This document shows, in pieces, positions 18,779-30,672 of a DNA stretch of 64,000 bases (position 1 is its first letter; each line of letters starts with the position of its first letter). The translations under genes were made by a program, and so were the position numbers. The DNA is from Kiritimatiellota bacterium. Lineage in GTDB: Bacteria; Verrucomicrobiota; Kiritimatiellia; JAAZAB01. Where the stretch lies: NCBI GenBank assembly GCA_026398415.1, contig JAPLSY010000018.1, positions 103,990-167,989 of the forward strand, written 5' to 3'. The notes under the pieces are model-generated. The model ran no database searches. It was not told where the DNA came from and saw only the letters and a program-made list of their open reading frames with translations.

Positions 18779-20893
18779 CTATTTCACTTTGATATTGAAC
18801 TTTTGTTCAAGCCACTTCTGGCCGTCTTTGGCTTTAACCAGCAGTTCATGTTCGCCCGGATCAAGGTAGCGGTCGCTGTCCGTTTCTTCGGTGCCGATAA
18901 AATATGGCGGGGCCGAGCATTTTTTAACCAATTTGCCGTCCACATACATTTCAACCTCGCCAAAATCGATGCCTTCCAGCCACACTCTGATCCTTTCGTA
19001 ATAATTGAAACCTTCCCAATACTGGTGCGGGGAAGTGATGTAGATGCCCTTGCTGCCGGTTGCCCTGATTTTAGCGTCAAGCGCCCACCATTGATCAACT
19101 GTTTTTTTGGAGTTCAGAAACCGGAACCATCTTCGCATGGAAGCATTCTTTCCAAGCGAGTCGGCCTGGTACACATAGATGCCGTCGGCCCCCTGCTGAT
19201 ATGCCTGCCTTGCTCGCCACATCATCATTCCCGGCTGGACCAGTCCCCAGCTCAACGCATCCAGGCAGGGCATGAGCTTGCATTTGGTTCCTTTGATCGC
19301 TTTGACATAAGGCGCAACGTCGACATGGTGATGTTTGCCCTGTAAATTTCCCGGGCTCAGATAATCAACCAGCCCCTCTTTGGCCAGGGTTACGAAATCG
19401 AACATCGTCCATTGCCGAACGCCCCTGATCGGAAAACGCATATGAATGGATACGCGGCCGCCATTCTTGCCGGTATATTCATCGGCCAGCTTCCTAAGTT
19501 CCCGGTGAAAAGTAACCACATCGTCCCTCGATTCGATGCCGTCCGGATAGCGACAATAGTCAATTGATAGAACCGTCGCGCCGGCATCCAGCGCTTCCCG
19601 ATAAGCATCCAGCATGAATTGGCGAACTTCAGGAATTTTGAGCAGGAGACAACCACCTTTGCGCCATTCAGGGTGTTTTATTGAAATATCACCCTCAAGC
19701 GGAGATCCCGCATAACAACTGGATGCGCCGAAATTAGGCACGCCGGTCATTCCAAATTCCTTGGCATATTTTAATTCCGAGGCCAGCGTGTGCGAATACT
19801 GCTGCATCTTCCCCACGCCAATCGTATGCGGCACCTTGTTCGGCCCCACCGGGTCGCCATAGGTGCTCCCGACCAATTGGCCGGTGACACGCGTTTCGTA
19901 GACATCCTTGGAACCAAACCGGCCGAGCTGAAAAACAAAATGCGTAACCCCCGCTTCGGCATAACCCGATACCGGTTCGCGATGTTTCATATTATCCTGC
20001 ACATCGTCATAGAAAGCCCAGGAATATGGCTCGAAGTACGCGCCCAACAGGCCTTTTTCAACCGTATAGGCATTGTCAAGTTGCTTGATTGTGTCCGGCG
20101 CCAAGGGAACCAGCTTGACATAATCGACATACGCTTCGGTATAATAACCTTCCGAAGAATGGCCTTGTTTGAATACAATGTGCTGGTTATTCATTTTGCG
20201 CCAGTTCCAGAGACCCTCGCCCGTAAAACCGGTGGCGCTGCCGCTAGAATCCGCTCTTTCATCGCCGCTCAAGCGGATCAGTGCGCCGCCCAAGCTTGTG
20301 AAGATGGCATAATGCCCTTTGAGATCGAGCGGGTAAGTCAATTGCGCCCGGGCATTTTCGCTTTTCGCGCATTTTAACCGGCTGCCGGCGACAAACCATT
20401 TGTCCGGCTCATCCTTGTCGGCTATTTTTTCCTGCTGAAGCAAGGCCTTCCAATCCTTGAGATAGATTACATCGGAATTATCCGCCTTGATCCGGCCGTT
20501 ATAGACAATGATTTCCCTGGCTTGCGCATCGGTCAGCGCTATCCTGAAATCGACATCCACCATGCCTTTGATTTCGGCGGCCGGATAAGGCTTGAAGATG
20601 ACCGTCCGTTTCAGGCCCGCGGCATTGCGTTCCAAGAGTTCACCCTTGTTCATCCAAACTGTTTTTGTGCCATTAGACGTCATGGCGTAACCGGTTTCCG
20701 TCAATAGCGGCATTACTGCGGCGCTCTTCCAATCGTTTTTGCCGGGTTCCGACCAGGAGCATTTGACGTTCAATAAATCGGGCGCATTGGCCGGGACTTG
20801 ATAGCTGATGTGAAGATAACGCGTTACCATATCCTGTGCATAATGCAGGTCGCCGCTTTGAATCGCGGCGCTTAGCAAAATAATCATTAACAT
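18779..20893 (-). CDS. secreted TIM-barrel glycosidase-like protein
   Basis: A 704-residue protein with a short hydrophobic N terminus (LMIILLSAAI) serving as signal peptide. An N-terminal beta-rich half (about 20-290) precedes a TIM-barrel-like half (about 330-620) with ATVLSIDYCRYPDG (acidic residues at a strand end, near 445), RVSIHMRFP, GLVDYLSPG and QGADGIYVYQADSL. These align by eye with segments of the partial protein at 62320 (DGLELDFFRH, VSIRVP, GLVDMLVV, SGVDGIYMFNYF), so the two are paralogs. A C-terminal beta domain follows. A GHL10/GH-like glycoside hydrolase role is likely; substrate unknown. Confidence 0.6.
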   Translation of the reverse strand: MLMIILLSAAIQSGDLHYAQDMVTRYLHISYQVPANAPDLLNVKCSWSEPGKNDWKSAAVMPLLTETGYAMTSNGTKTVWMNKGELLERNAAGLKRTVIFKPYPAAEIKGMVDVDFRIALTDAQAREIIVYNGRIKADNSDVIYLKDWKALLQQEKIADKDEPDKWFVAGSRLKCAKSENARAQLTYPLDLKGHYAIFTSLGGALIRLSGDERADSSGSATGFTGEGLWNWRKMNNQHIVFKQGHSSEGYYTEAYVDYVKLVPLAPDTIKQLDNAYTVEKGLLGAYFEPYSWAFYDDVQDNMKHREPVSGYAEAGVTHFVFQLGRFGSKDVYETRVTGQLVGSTYGDPVGPNKVPHTIGVGKMQQYSHTLASELKYAKEFGMTGVPNFGASSCYAGSPLEGDISIKHPEWRKGGCLLLKIPEVRQFMLDAYREALDAGATVLSIDYCRYPDGIESRDDVVTFHRELRKLADEYTGKNGGRVSIHMRFPIRGVRQWTMFDFVTLAKEGLVDYLSPGNLQGKHHHVDVAPYVKAIKGTKCKLMPCLDALSWGLVQPGMMMWRARQAYQQGADGIYVYQADSLGKNASMRRWFRFLNSKKTVDQWWALDAKIRATGSKGIYITSPHQYWEGFNYYERIRVWLEGIDFGEVEMYVDGKLVKKCSAPPYFIGTEETDSDRYLDPGEHELLVKAKDGQKWLEQKFNIKVK

Positions 20894-20923
20894 GATAATG
20901 CCTTCATTATGACGGGCGCCTGA

Positions 20924-23434
20924 TTACGGCTTGCTGTTTGCGGCCGGCCGATCACTGATCGCTGGTTTGTCCGCGGGCTTCGCCAGCTCCACCAGGTCGG
21001 AGGGTTCTTCGTCCTCCGGTTCCACCGTCGTGGCCGAGACCAGCGTGTCGCCCTCGTCCAGGGCAATCAGCCGGACCCCTTGCGTGACGCGGCTAATGAC
21101 GCGAATATCGCTCACTTTCATGCGGATCATTTTACCCTTGGCCGTGATCAGCATGAGGGCATCGTTCTCCATGACTGCGTGCGCGCCGACCATCCGGCCG
21201 TTGCGCTCCGAAGCGCGCATCACGTAGATGCCCTTGCCGCCGCGGTGCTGGCCGCGATATTCTTCGAAACTCGTCCGCTTGCCATAGCCGTTTTCCGTGC
21301 AGACAAAGAACGTGGCCTTGGGATCCACGATTTCAAGGCTCTCCAGCTTGTCGGTTTCCTCCAGGCGGATGCCGATGACGCCCCGCGTGGCCCGGCCCTG
21401 GTCGCGCAGTTGCGCTTCGCTGAAGTGCAGGCTCATGCCGTTGCGGGTGGCCAGCATCACGTCGTTCTGGCCGTTGGTCAGCTTGACGGCGATCAGCCGG
21501 TCGCCCTCGTCGATATTGATGGCGATAATACCGTCCCGGCGCGGGTTGCCGAATTCGCTCAGGTTGGTTTTCTTGACGACACCTTTTTCCGTGGCCATGA
21601 TCAGGAATTCGGTTTTCGGGAAATCGCGCACGCGCACCATGGCGGCAATCTGTTCGTCGCTCTTGAGCTGAAGCAAATTGACAATGGCCTTGCCGCGCGC
21701 CGTGCGGCCGGCCTCCGGGATTTCGTACACCTTTTCCCAGTAAATCCGGCCGCCGGTCGTGAAGAACAGGATGTAATCATGGGTGTTAGCCACGAAAAGG
21801 TGCTCAACGTAATCCTCATCCTTGGTTTCCATGCCGGCCACGCCTTTGCCGCCGCGGCGCTGAGCCTTGTACGTGCTGATCGGCACGCGCTTGATGTAGC
21901 CGCCGTGGCTGATCGTGATAATGCATCCCTGGTCGGCGATCAGGTCCTCGATAGCCACCTCGCCTTCGTCCGGCACAATATCGCTGCGCCGGGGATCGCC
22001 ATAGAGTTTTTTGATTTCCAGCAGATCCTCCTTCAGGATACCGTAGATTTTGTTTTTATTGGCCAGCAGATCCTTGAGGTAGGAAATCTGCTTGATCAGG
22101 TCCAGGTATTCCGCTTCCAGCTTGTCGCGTTCCAGCCCGGTCAACTGGTACAGGCGCATATCCAGGATGGCGTTGGCCTGGATTTCCGACAGGCCAAAGC
22201 GCTTCATGAGTTCCGTCCGGGCTTCGTCCCGGTTCTTGGCCCCGCGGATGACCTTGACCACTTGATCGAGATGGTCGAGCGCGATCTTAAGGCCTTCGAG
22301 GATATGGGCGCGGGCTTCGGCTTTTTCCAGGTCGAATTGGATGCGCCGGGTCAGCACTTCGAAACGGTGCTCAATGAAGGCCTGGAGGATTTCCTTCAGG
22401 TTCATGATCTTTGGCCGGCCATGGTGGATGGCCAGCATGATGGCGCCGAAGGTTGTCTGGAGCTGGGTGTGCTTGAAGAGGTTGTTCAGAATCACCTTGG
22501 GCACGATGCCGCGTTTGAGTTCGATTACGATCCGGATGCCGTTGCGGTCGGATTCGTCGCGGATGTCGCTGATGCCGTCCAGTGTTTTCTCCTGGACCAA
22601 GCGGGCCATGTTCTCGATCAAGGTGGCTTTGTTGACCACGTACGGGATTTCGGTGACAATAATACAGTCCTTGCCCTGCTTGCCTTCCTCGATGCCGGCG
22701 CGCCCGCGCACGCGGATCTGGCCCCGGCCGGTGCGATACATTTCCTCGATGGGCTTCAGTCCGCAGATGATGCCGCCGGTCGGAAAATCTGGGCCCTTGA
22801 CGTGTTTCATCAGTTCGTCCACGGTCGCCTCCGGCCGGTCCACCAGCGCCACCAGGGCGTCAACCACTTCGTTCAGGTTGTGGGGCGGAATGTTGGTGGC
22901 CATACCGACGGCGATGCCGGTGCTTCCGTTCAGCAACAGATTCGGCAGGCGCGCAGGCAGGACCGAAGGTTCGTCCAACTCGCCATTATAATTTTTGACC
23001 ATCTTCACCGTGTGCTTGTCGATATCGGCGAGCATTTCTTCAGCGAGTTGCTGAAGCCGGGCTTCGGTGTAGCGGTAAGCCGCGGCGTTATCGCCGTCAA
23101 TACTGCCGAAGTTGCCCTGGCCATCCACGAGCAGGTAGCGCAAGGAAAAGGGCTGGGCCATGCGGACAAGGGTGTCGTAAACCGCGGTGTCGCCGTGGGG
23201 GTGGTATTTTCCAAGGACTTCACCGACCACGTACGCCGATTTTTTATAGGCGCGGTTGTGGAGCAAACCCAGCTGGCGCATGGCGAAAAGAATCCGGCGG
23301 GCGCCGGGTTTCATCCCGTCGCGCACGTCCGGCAGGGCGCGCCCGATGATCACGCTCATCGAGTAGTCAATATACGAGCGCTGCATTTCATCTTCGATGT
23401 CTATGTTCTGAATTATTTCGTTGCGAGTATACAT
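20924..23434 (-). CDS. gyrA: DNA gyrase subunit A
   Basis: An 836-residue type II topoisomerase subunit that breaks and rejoins DNA and drives negative supercoiling with GyrB. The N terminus IDYSMSVIIGRALPDVRDG, the active-site Tyr in AYRYTEAR (near residue 120) and the quinolone-pocket segment HPHGDTAVYDTLVR are present. The natural Thr sits where E. coli has Ser83. The C-terminal beta-pinwheel contains the GyrA box QRRGGKG (near residue 530), supporting gyrase over topoisomerase IV. The gene lies downstream of gyrB on the same strand with a MITE-like element between. No obvious ribosome-binding site precedes the ATG. Confidence 0.97.
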   Translation of the reverse strand: MYTRNEIIQNIDIEDEMQRSYIDYSMSVIIGRALPDVRDGMKPGARRILFAMRQLGLLHNRAYKKSAYVVGEVLGKYHPHGDTAVYDTLVRMAQPFSLRYLLVDGQGNFGSIDGDNAAAYRYTEARLQQLAEEMLADIDKHTVKMVKNYNGELDEPSVLPARLPNLLLNGSTGIAVGMATNIPPHNLNEVVDALVALVDRPEATVDELMKHVKGPDFPTGGIICGLKPIEEMYRTGRGQIRVRGRAGIEEGKQGKDCIIVTEIPYVVNKATLIENMARLVQEKTLDGISDIRDESDRNGIRIVIELKRGIVPKVILNNLFKHTQLQTTFGAIMLAIHHGRPKIMNLKEILQAFIEHRFEVLTRRIQFDLEKAEARAHILEGLKIALDHLDQVVKVIRGAKNRDEARTELMKRFGLSEIQANAILDMRLYQLTGLERDKLEAEYLDLIKQISYLKDLLANKNKIYGILKEDLLEIKKLYGDPRRSDIVPDEGEVAIEDLIADQGCIITISHGGYIKRVPISTYKAQRRGGKGVAGMETKDEDYVEHLFVANTHDYILFFTTGGRIYWEKVYEIPEAGRTARGKAIVNLLQLKSDEQIAAMVRVRDFPKTEFLIMATEKGVVKKTNLSEFGNPRRDGIIAINIDEGDRLIAVKLTNGQNDVMLATRNGMSLHFSEAQLRDQGRATRGVIGIRLEETDKLESLEIVDPKATFFVCTENGYGKRTSFEEYRGQHRGGKGIYVMRASERNGRMVGAHAVMENDALMLITAKGKMIRMKVSDIRVISRVTQGVRLIALDEGDTLVSATTVEPEDEEPSDLVELAKPADKPAISDRPAANSKP

Positions 23435-23735
23435 AATGAAAAGTAGTTAATGGTTTTGTTTGTAGCAGAGCAGTGCGAATTTCGTTTAAAAAGGCGGCTG
23501 TGATCTTGGGCCGTCTGCTGGTTTGCCGCACTCGCGCATACAGGAGTATAGCGCTTCGTGCGGCGCACCTGCATCCAGCCCAAGCTTGCCTTGCCTTTTT
23601 AAACCCCTCGATAAACTCGGGGAGCGAAATTCGCCCCGCGCCTTCATGCCGCCCAATATTGTAAGGCGACGATATCCCACACTAATGGTTTTTCTAAATC
23701 GCTCAATCACTAAATCGCTGAATCAATCAATTTCT
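23435..23735. other. 301-base gyrB-gyrA spacer
   Basis: No gene. Most of the spacer is the 160-bp terminal-inverted-repeat element at 23475-23634. The remainder (23640-23735) shows only short AAATCGCT/AATCAAT words without a clear function. Confidence 0.6.
23475..23634 (+). mobile_element. MITE-like element, copy 2 (160 bp)
   Basis: Perfect 10-bp terminal repeats GCGAATTTCG (23475-23484) and complement (23625-23634). A second inner inverted pair, GTTTAAAAAGGC near 23484 and its complement near 23593, lies inside. The interior matches copy 1 (538-704) in opposite orientation. It lies between gyrB and gyrA. Confidence 0.6.
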
Positions 23736-26441
<2,706 letters not shown>

Positions 26442-26458
26442 TCACATATAAGATGTGT

Positions 26459-26487
26459 ATTATATGAATGCATATCGGAAAAAGCAA
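26459..26487 (-). promoter_or_regulatory. sigma70-like promoter for gyrB
   Basis: Leftward TTGCTT (complement of 26482-26487) and TATAAT (complement of 26459-26464) with an ideal 17-base spacer, about 32 bases before the gyrB ATG. Confidence 0.7.
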
Positions 26488-26532
26488 CTGAATTGTTGAA
26501 AAAAAAGAGGCGAAAAACAGGCCGAAAAAAAC

Positions 26533-27159
26533 TCATTTTTTCGCAAACGAACAACGGCCGATGGGCTTGTTCTGTTGAAGAAAAATCAGCTCGAAATCCG
26601 TATGCTCCTCGGCCGATGTTACGAATGGCTCCCTTTCCACAAGCCGTGCATCCCCGGCCAGCAGATGCCGGATGCTTGCAAAATAATCCAGGTGGTCGGT
26701 GGCCAGATGGATGCACCCGCTGGGCATCAAGGTGGTGTCAAGCGCATCCAGGAAGGCGGCGTCAAACAGCCGGCGCCGATGATGCCGGCGTTTCGGCCAG
26801 GGATCGGGGAAAAAAATGTAATAGGCGGCAACTGAACCTGGCGGCAATAGATGCGCGACGGCGTAGGCGCCCTCGGCATAGAGCAGGCGGATATTGGCCA
26901 GTTGCGCGCGTTGCGCTTTGCGCTCCACTTTGGCCAGCCGCCGTGTTTGCCGGTCCAATCCTAAAAACGACGTCTCCGGGTGCGCGGCCGCACGGGCCAG
27001 TAAAAATCTGCCTTTTCCGCATCCCAGGTCCACTTCCAGCCGTTGCGGCGCCCGGCCAAAGGCCGCCGGCAAATCCAACGGAACGGTCCAGTCGGCCGGA
27101 ATGATGCGCAGGCCGGGTAAACACTGAGCCGACGGTGAAAGCTCCGTTTCAACATTCAT
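26533..27159 (-). CDS. trmB: tRNA (guanine-N7-)-methyltransferase
   Basis: A 208-residue SAM-dependent enzyme that makes m7G46 in tRNA. The SAM motif is VDLGCGKGRFLL, and the signature FPDPWPKRRHHRRRL is diagnostic for TrmB; ATDHLDYF and TDFE follow. Length is normal for the single-domain bacterial enzyme. It lies upstream of gyrB on the same strand, but the gyrB promoter in the gap suggests separate expression. No clear ribosome-binding site is visible at the ATG. Confidence 0.95.
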   Translation of the reverse strand: MNVETELSPSAQCLPGLRIIPADWTVPLDLPAAFGRAPQRLEVDLGCGKGRFLLARAAAHPETSFLGLDRQTRRLAKVERKAQRAQLANIRLLYAEGAYAVAHLLPPGSVAAYYIFFPDPWPKRRHHRRRLFDAAFLDALDTTLMPSGCIHLATDHLDYFASIRHLLAGDARLVEREPFVTSAEEHTDFELIFLQQNKPIGRCSFAKK

Positions 27160-27179
27160 GGATAGGAGTTTTTAAAGTT

Positions 27180-27245
27180 GTAGCCGCGCCAGTGATGGCG
27201 TGGATTCTTTCGATGGCCACCTGCCGCGGACTCACGCCGCGGCTA
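27180..27245. repeat. REP-like hairpin pair (GTAG family)
   Basis: A GTAG-headed hairpin unit (27180-27205, GCCGCGCCAGTGATGGCG core) faces an inverted unit (27215-27245). A further GCGGCACATCGCCGC hairpin lies near 27283-27297. This is the family clustered around the RAYT gene at 28840-29484. Confidence 0.7.
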
Positions 27246-27304
27246 TATGAGACAATTGCCGCCTTGGTCGGCATAATTCAACGGCGGCACATCGCCGCCT
27301 TTGC

Positions 27305-28681
27305 TTAACGCGTGCATTTCCAGACAAAGTCGCAAGGCCCTTTATCATCCCATTTAGGCGTTGGCGGCGTGCCGTTATCGTCCTGCAGATTGGGGCCTAA
27401 ACTGTAGAGAATGAATCCGGCCTTGGCCTTCCGATAGATTAGCGCTTTACCGGTGAACGGATCAACCGGAATGGTGTCCAGGAATTCCGGCGCTAGTTTA
27501 TTCAGTGTATCCGGGTAGGCGCCGTTTTTCTGCTCGAATAATTTCAGTGCCAAGCCAACACGACAGATTTCCATTTGCGCCTGATGCTGGGTCACTTTGA
27601 CGCTGATTTTGTCGAAATTCGGCAACGACAGGCGTGTGATGAAGGCATAGCGTGGAATTTGCTTGTCTATGGGTTTCTGTTTCAGGACGTCGGCGATTTG
27701 ATAGTAAGGCAGTTCGAAACGTCGTTGAATCTCGGAGATCAGTTTGAGATAGACGACATAATCCTTCTTTATAAGCGGTCTCAATACAGGCGTGACGGTC
27801 CAGTTCAGTATCCACCGAACATTAGGAGAAGGTTCCAGCGAATAAAAAAACGACAAGAATTCAGTTGCTGCACTGTGCATGAGGTGATCATAGAACCGCA
27901 TTCCCACCCCTAACCTTTCCTGATCCATGGCTTTGCTCCAAGGCGCCCTGTCGGTATGCAACGACAGTTCAGCGATAAGCGCCTGTGTTTGCTCCGTGGG
28001 AAGCTCGGAAGCATTGGCTATGCGCTCCAACTCCTCAGTAAGAAACAGGTCGAAGACTATTCGCCACGCTTGGGTGATGAGTATTGGCTCGTCACTCAGT
28101 TTGTTGCTCAGTTGTAATCCGATCAGGATTGTGTCCATGGCCTGATTCAAGTTCCCGTCTTGTCCTTCAAACCCGGCTTTGACGACCAGCATACGGACCG
28201 GCATTAGATATCCTGCAAGTTTTGGCACAAGCATGGTAGGTGCCTGGCTCCAATCCGGATAGCTGCTATAGTGAGGACATTGGGCGGCTTGTTTTAGGAG
28301 AGCGTACAATTCTTTAATTTCGTCCGACTGAATAAGCAACGTTCCTGCTTCCCGCTGGGCTTCCGTCCAACCGGTGATATCAGTGCATACTTTTCTGGGG
28401 ATGTCGTTGGTTTCAATGATGGCCATCAGGCTTTTCATGGCGCTGGGCGCGGGATTTGTCCAGGACGGAATCCACTCCGTAGCTTTCTTTAGCAGTGGTG
28501 CGGCGTTTTCGGCGGCCGGCACGGGCGTCGGCGCGAATTCGGCGATGGTGAGCGGTTTTCCCTGGACTTTGAGTTCGCGCATGATCAGTTGCAGTTCGCG
28601 GCCGAAGATCACGTTCATAATGAGCGAGGCGAGGATGATCATAACCAGTAAAGAGCCAATGCCAATTCCCAGCCACTTCAT
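27305..28681 (-). CDS. membrane-anchored protein of unknown function with pseudopilin-like C terminus
   Basis: A 458-residue protein with one N-terminal transmembrane segment (about 4-27) and a mostly helical body. The C-terminal ~80 residues (EQKNGAYPDTLNKLAPEF, then DTIPVDPFTGKALIYRKA and YSLGPNLQDDNG) look like the C-terminal region of type II secretion pseudopilins (GspG-like), where such loops hold calcium. There is no prepilin cleavage motif at the N terminus. The main domain is unrecognised; similar architectures are common in PVC bacteria. Both sides carry REP-like hairpins. Confidence 0.5.
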   Translation of the reverse strand: MKWLGIGIGSLLVMIILASLIMNVIFGRELQLIMRELKVQGKPLTIAEFAPTPVPAAENAAPLLKKATEWIPSWTNPAPSAMKSLMAIIETNDIPRKVCTDITGWTEAQREAGTLLIQSDEIKELYALLKQAAQCPHYSSYPDWSQAPTMLVPKLAGYLMPVRMLVVKAGFEGQDGNLNQAMDTILIGLQLSNKLSDEPILITQAWRIVFDLFLTEELERIANASELPTEQTQALIAELSLHTDRAPWSKAMDQERLGVGMRFYDHLMHSAATEFLSFFYSLEPSPNVRWILNWTVTPVLRPLIKKDYVVYLKLISEIQRRFELPYYQIADVLKQKPIDKQIPRYAFITRLSLPNFDKISVKVTQHQAQMEICRVGLALKLFEQKNGAYPDTLNKLAPEFLDTIPVDPFTGKALIYRKAKAGFILYSLGPNLQDDNGTPPTPKWDDKGPCDFVWKCTR

Positions 28682-28730
28682 GATTTTTCTAGCGATTTTT
28701 ATAATGAACCTTCATTAATTTTAGTGGTTT

Positions 28731-28942
28731 GTAGTTCCGCGCCGATAACGGCGCAGAACTGCGTTTACGGAATCCACGCCCTCATTAGTGCGGCTACCAA
28801 TTCGGCCACGGCGTTACCGCCGCGGCTACGAAAGGGCGGCTACGGAATCATGTTTCTGTTTTCTGTAGCCGTGTCGGTGACGGCGCGGCTATTGGATCCA
28901 TTATCCGAATCTTTGTAGCTGCGTCCGTAAGGACGTGGCTGT
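28731..28942. repeat. REP-like hairpin cluster left of RAYT gene
   Basis: At least five GTAG/CTAC-ended palindromic units: 28731-28759 (GTTC-c-GCGCCG/CGGCGC-a-GAAC arms), 28772-28797, 28804-28829, 28865-28892 and 28915-28942. They occur in both orientations. The last two overlap the 3' end of the RAYT gene. Confidence 0.8.
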
Positions 28943-29484
28943 GTTCCTTTTACAGTTAGCTTCTGAACTATTTGCCAGAATAGCAGCCAGTTGCCATCCA
29001 ACGCCAAGTTGATATCGGGATATCCCGGCACCAATGAACCACTATACTCGTACTTTTCTCTTTGAAGTACCAGCCCTTGCCGAACTGGATTTTCCAAAAT
29101 GTAGAACACTAATGACTGAAAGGCGTTTTTCTCGCGTTCCGATTCCTTGAGAATGTGATCGTAGGCCTGTTTTTGCAGACGGTACGGTGTAAGAATGGTG
29201 TTTAAGTGCCTGCGGAAAAAGGCGGCCCCCATCTGCTGATCAGAATCAATCTTTGTCCCCATCCATAGCAAGTGCATGTGATCCGGCATCAGGCAATATA
29301 CGGGGCATACCAGGTCAAAGCGAAAAAGGGTGTGCAGTAATAACTCGCGGAACCGCGAGTGATATCCTGCCGTCAACCAGCCCTTTTGTCTTTTGTCCAT
29401 GGTCATGATCCAATGAATGATGGCATGGCCTTGGTACCACGCAGGATCAAGGCGCGGCAAATGAGAATGTTCGGTTGGTTTCAT
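28840..29484 (-). CDS. rayT: REP-associated tyrosine transposase (RAYT)
   Basis: A 214-residue Y1/HUH-superfamily nuclease. The metal-binding HxH is in MPDHMHLLW (His69, His71) and the catalytic Tyr is in FYILENPVRQG (Tyr128). RAYTs are single-copy, domesticated relatives of IS200/IS605 transposases that recognise REP hairpins with a GTAG tetranucleotide at their foot. Here GTAG-headed hairpins flank the gene on both sides, a direct match to that arrangement. The last ~33 residues (from about 181) are translated from two repeat units and are probably not part of the enzyme core. Confidence 0.9.
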   Translation of the reverse strand: MKPTEHSHLPRLDPAWYQGHAIIHWIMTMDKRQKGWLTAGYHSRFRELLLHTLFRFDLVCPVYCLMPDHMHLLWMGTKIDSDQQMGAAFFRRHLNTILTPYRLQKQAYDHILKESEREKNAFQSLVFYILENPVRQGLVLQREKYEYSGSLVPGYPDINLALDGNWLLFWQIVQKLTVKGTQPRPYGRSYKDSDNGSNSRAVTDTATENRNMIP

Positions 29485-29509
29485 CTATGTCGCTGGCGAA
29501 CTCCAATTT

Positions 29510-29603
29510 GGCCACGGCGTTACCGCCGCGGCTACAAATCCAATCCTGATAGCCGCACACGTGAGGGCGTGGATGTTTCCGGCGGCCACCTGTTCGTGGC
29601 TAC
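29510..29603. repeat. REP-like hairpin cluster right of RAYT gene
   Basis: Three units. 29510-29535 is identical over 26 bases to 28804-28829. 29550-29574 starts with TAGCCGC. 29584-29603 has perfect GCCAC/GTGGC arms and ends in CTAC. They lie immediately upstream of the RAYT start. Confidence 0.8.
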
Positions 29604-29615
29604 AACCCAAGATAC

Positions 29616-29650
29616 AAAGTTGCCTCTTATCCGTGTTCATTCGTGATAAG
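29616..29650. repeat. CGTGTTCATTCGTG word fragment
   Basis: A short CTTATC...GATAAG inverted pair encloses CGTGTTCATTCGTG, resembling a widespread dispersed spacer word. It sits at the 3' end of uppP. Confidence 0.35.
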
Positions 29651-29669
29651 GCTCTTTGCTTAATTCATT

Positions 29670-30476
29670 TTACAGCACGATCGCCAGCAGGCCGACTAGG
29701 CCCAGGTAAATACTGAAGCCGCGCAACGAATGCCGGCGAAAATAAACAAGGCAAAAATGAATGGCGCCCAGACTGACCAGAAAACTGACGATGAACGCAA
29801 TCAGCATCTGGATCGGCTCAAACTGTGCCTGACCCATTTGCAGGATGTCCCGGATCTGGAACAGGATGGCCCCGGCAATGGCGGGAACGGCCATCAGGAA
29901 GGCAAACCGCACGGCGTCGTTGCGCGATTGGCCCGTCAGGATGCCGCCGGCAGTGGTCCAGCCGGAGCGCGAGGCTCCGGGCAAAAGCGCCACGATTTGC
30001 ATGAGCCCGATAGCCAGGGCATCGCGGAATCCAATCGGTTTGCCGGAAGGACGGAACCGCAAATCGCAGAGCTGGAATAACAAAGCCGTGGCGACCATGC
30101 TCAGGCCCACGGCGACACTGTTGCGCACCATGTCCGCGCTTTCCAGAAATGGCTTGAGCAGGGGGCCGGCCAGCACGACCGGCAAAGTGGCCAAGGCCAG
30201 CAGCCAGGGTAACCGGCGCTCGGCGGAGCGTTCCGGACTGTGAAAACGGAAATACCCCGCGACAATATCGCGCCACGTGCCCAGGAAATAGAGCAGGATG
30301 GCCGCCAGACTGCCGGCGTGCAGGACGGTGTCAAAGACCAGTCCGCCATCGTCGGACCAGCCGAACAACTTGCGCACGAGCACCAGGTGCCCGGAACTGC
30401 TGACCGGCAGAAATTCCGTAATGCCCTGAACGGCGGCGAGCACAACCGATTGAACCAAGGTAAGATCCGAAGCCAT
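29670..30476 (-). CDS. uppP: undecaprenyl-diphosphatase
   Basis: A 268-residue integral membrane enzyme (BacA/UppP) that recycles undecaprenyl pyrophosphate to the monophosphate carrier for peptidoglycan and O-antigen synthesis. It also confers bacitracin tolerance. Family motifs are GITEFLPVSSSGHL (catalytic Glu/Ser region) and LLPGASRSGWTT (Arg/Ser region), separated by several membrane helices. Length is typical. No operon partner; upstream lies a divergent small membrane protein. Confidence 0.95.
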   Translation of the reverse strand: MASDLTLVQSVVLAAVQGITEFLPVSSSGHLVLVRKLFGWSDDGGLVFDTVLHAGSLAAILLYFLGTWRDIVAGYFRFHSPERSAERRLPWLLALATLPVVLAGPLLKPFLESADMVRNSVAVGLSMVATALLFQLCDLRFRPSGKPIGFRDALAIGLMQIVALLPGASRSGWTTAGGILTGQSRNDAVRFAFLMAVPAIAGAILFQIRDILQMGQAQFEPIQMLIAFIVSFLVSLGAIHFCLVYFRRHSLRGFSIYLGLVGLLAIVL

Positions 30477-30672
30477 ATATAGTATACCCCATTGCTTATG
30501 GGGAGAGATTGCCCGCGCAAAATCCGCGGATAGTTGTTTCTTGTTTGATTATATTTTTTCATCATTGATCGGCGGGGTCAAGGCCGAATTCAGGCAGAAT
30601 TAGACGAGAATTCGGGCGCTTAGCCGACTTGCGCTTGCATCGGAGTAGGGGGCCTGATAGATTCGAAGCGTT

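Noticed and set aside
22900..23240. Quinolone-resistance mutation in gyrA
   Set aside because: Thr at the Ser83 position is natural in many wild-type GyrA proteins, so it does not by itself indicate acquired resistance.
21080..23446. Long open frame (about 788 codons) on the plus strand opposite gyrA
   Set aside because: It is the antisense of a well-supported gyrA gene, made open by GC-rich codon use; the translation matches no family.
28840..29484. Active IS200/IS605 insertion sequence
   Set aside because: The HUH protein lacks the IS ends and an accessory TnpB and is surrounded by many REP-type hairpins, which fits a domesticated RAYT.
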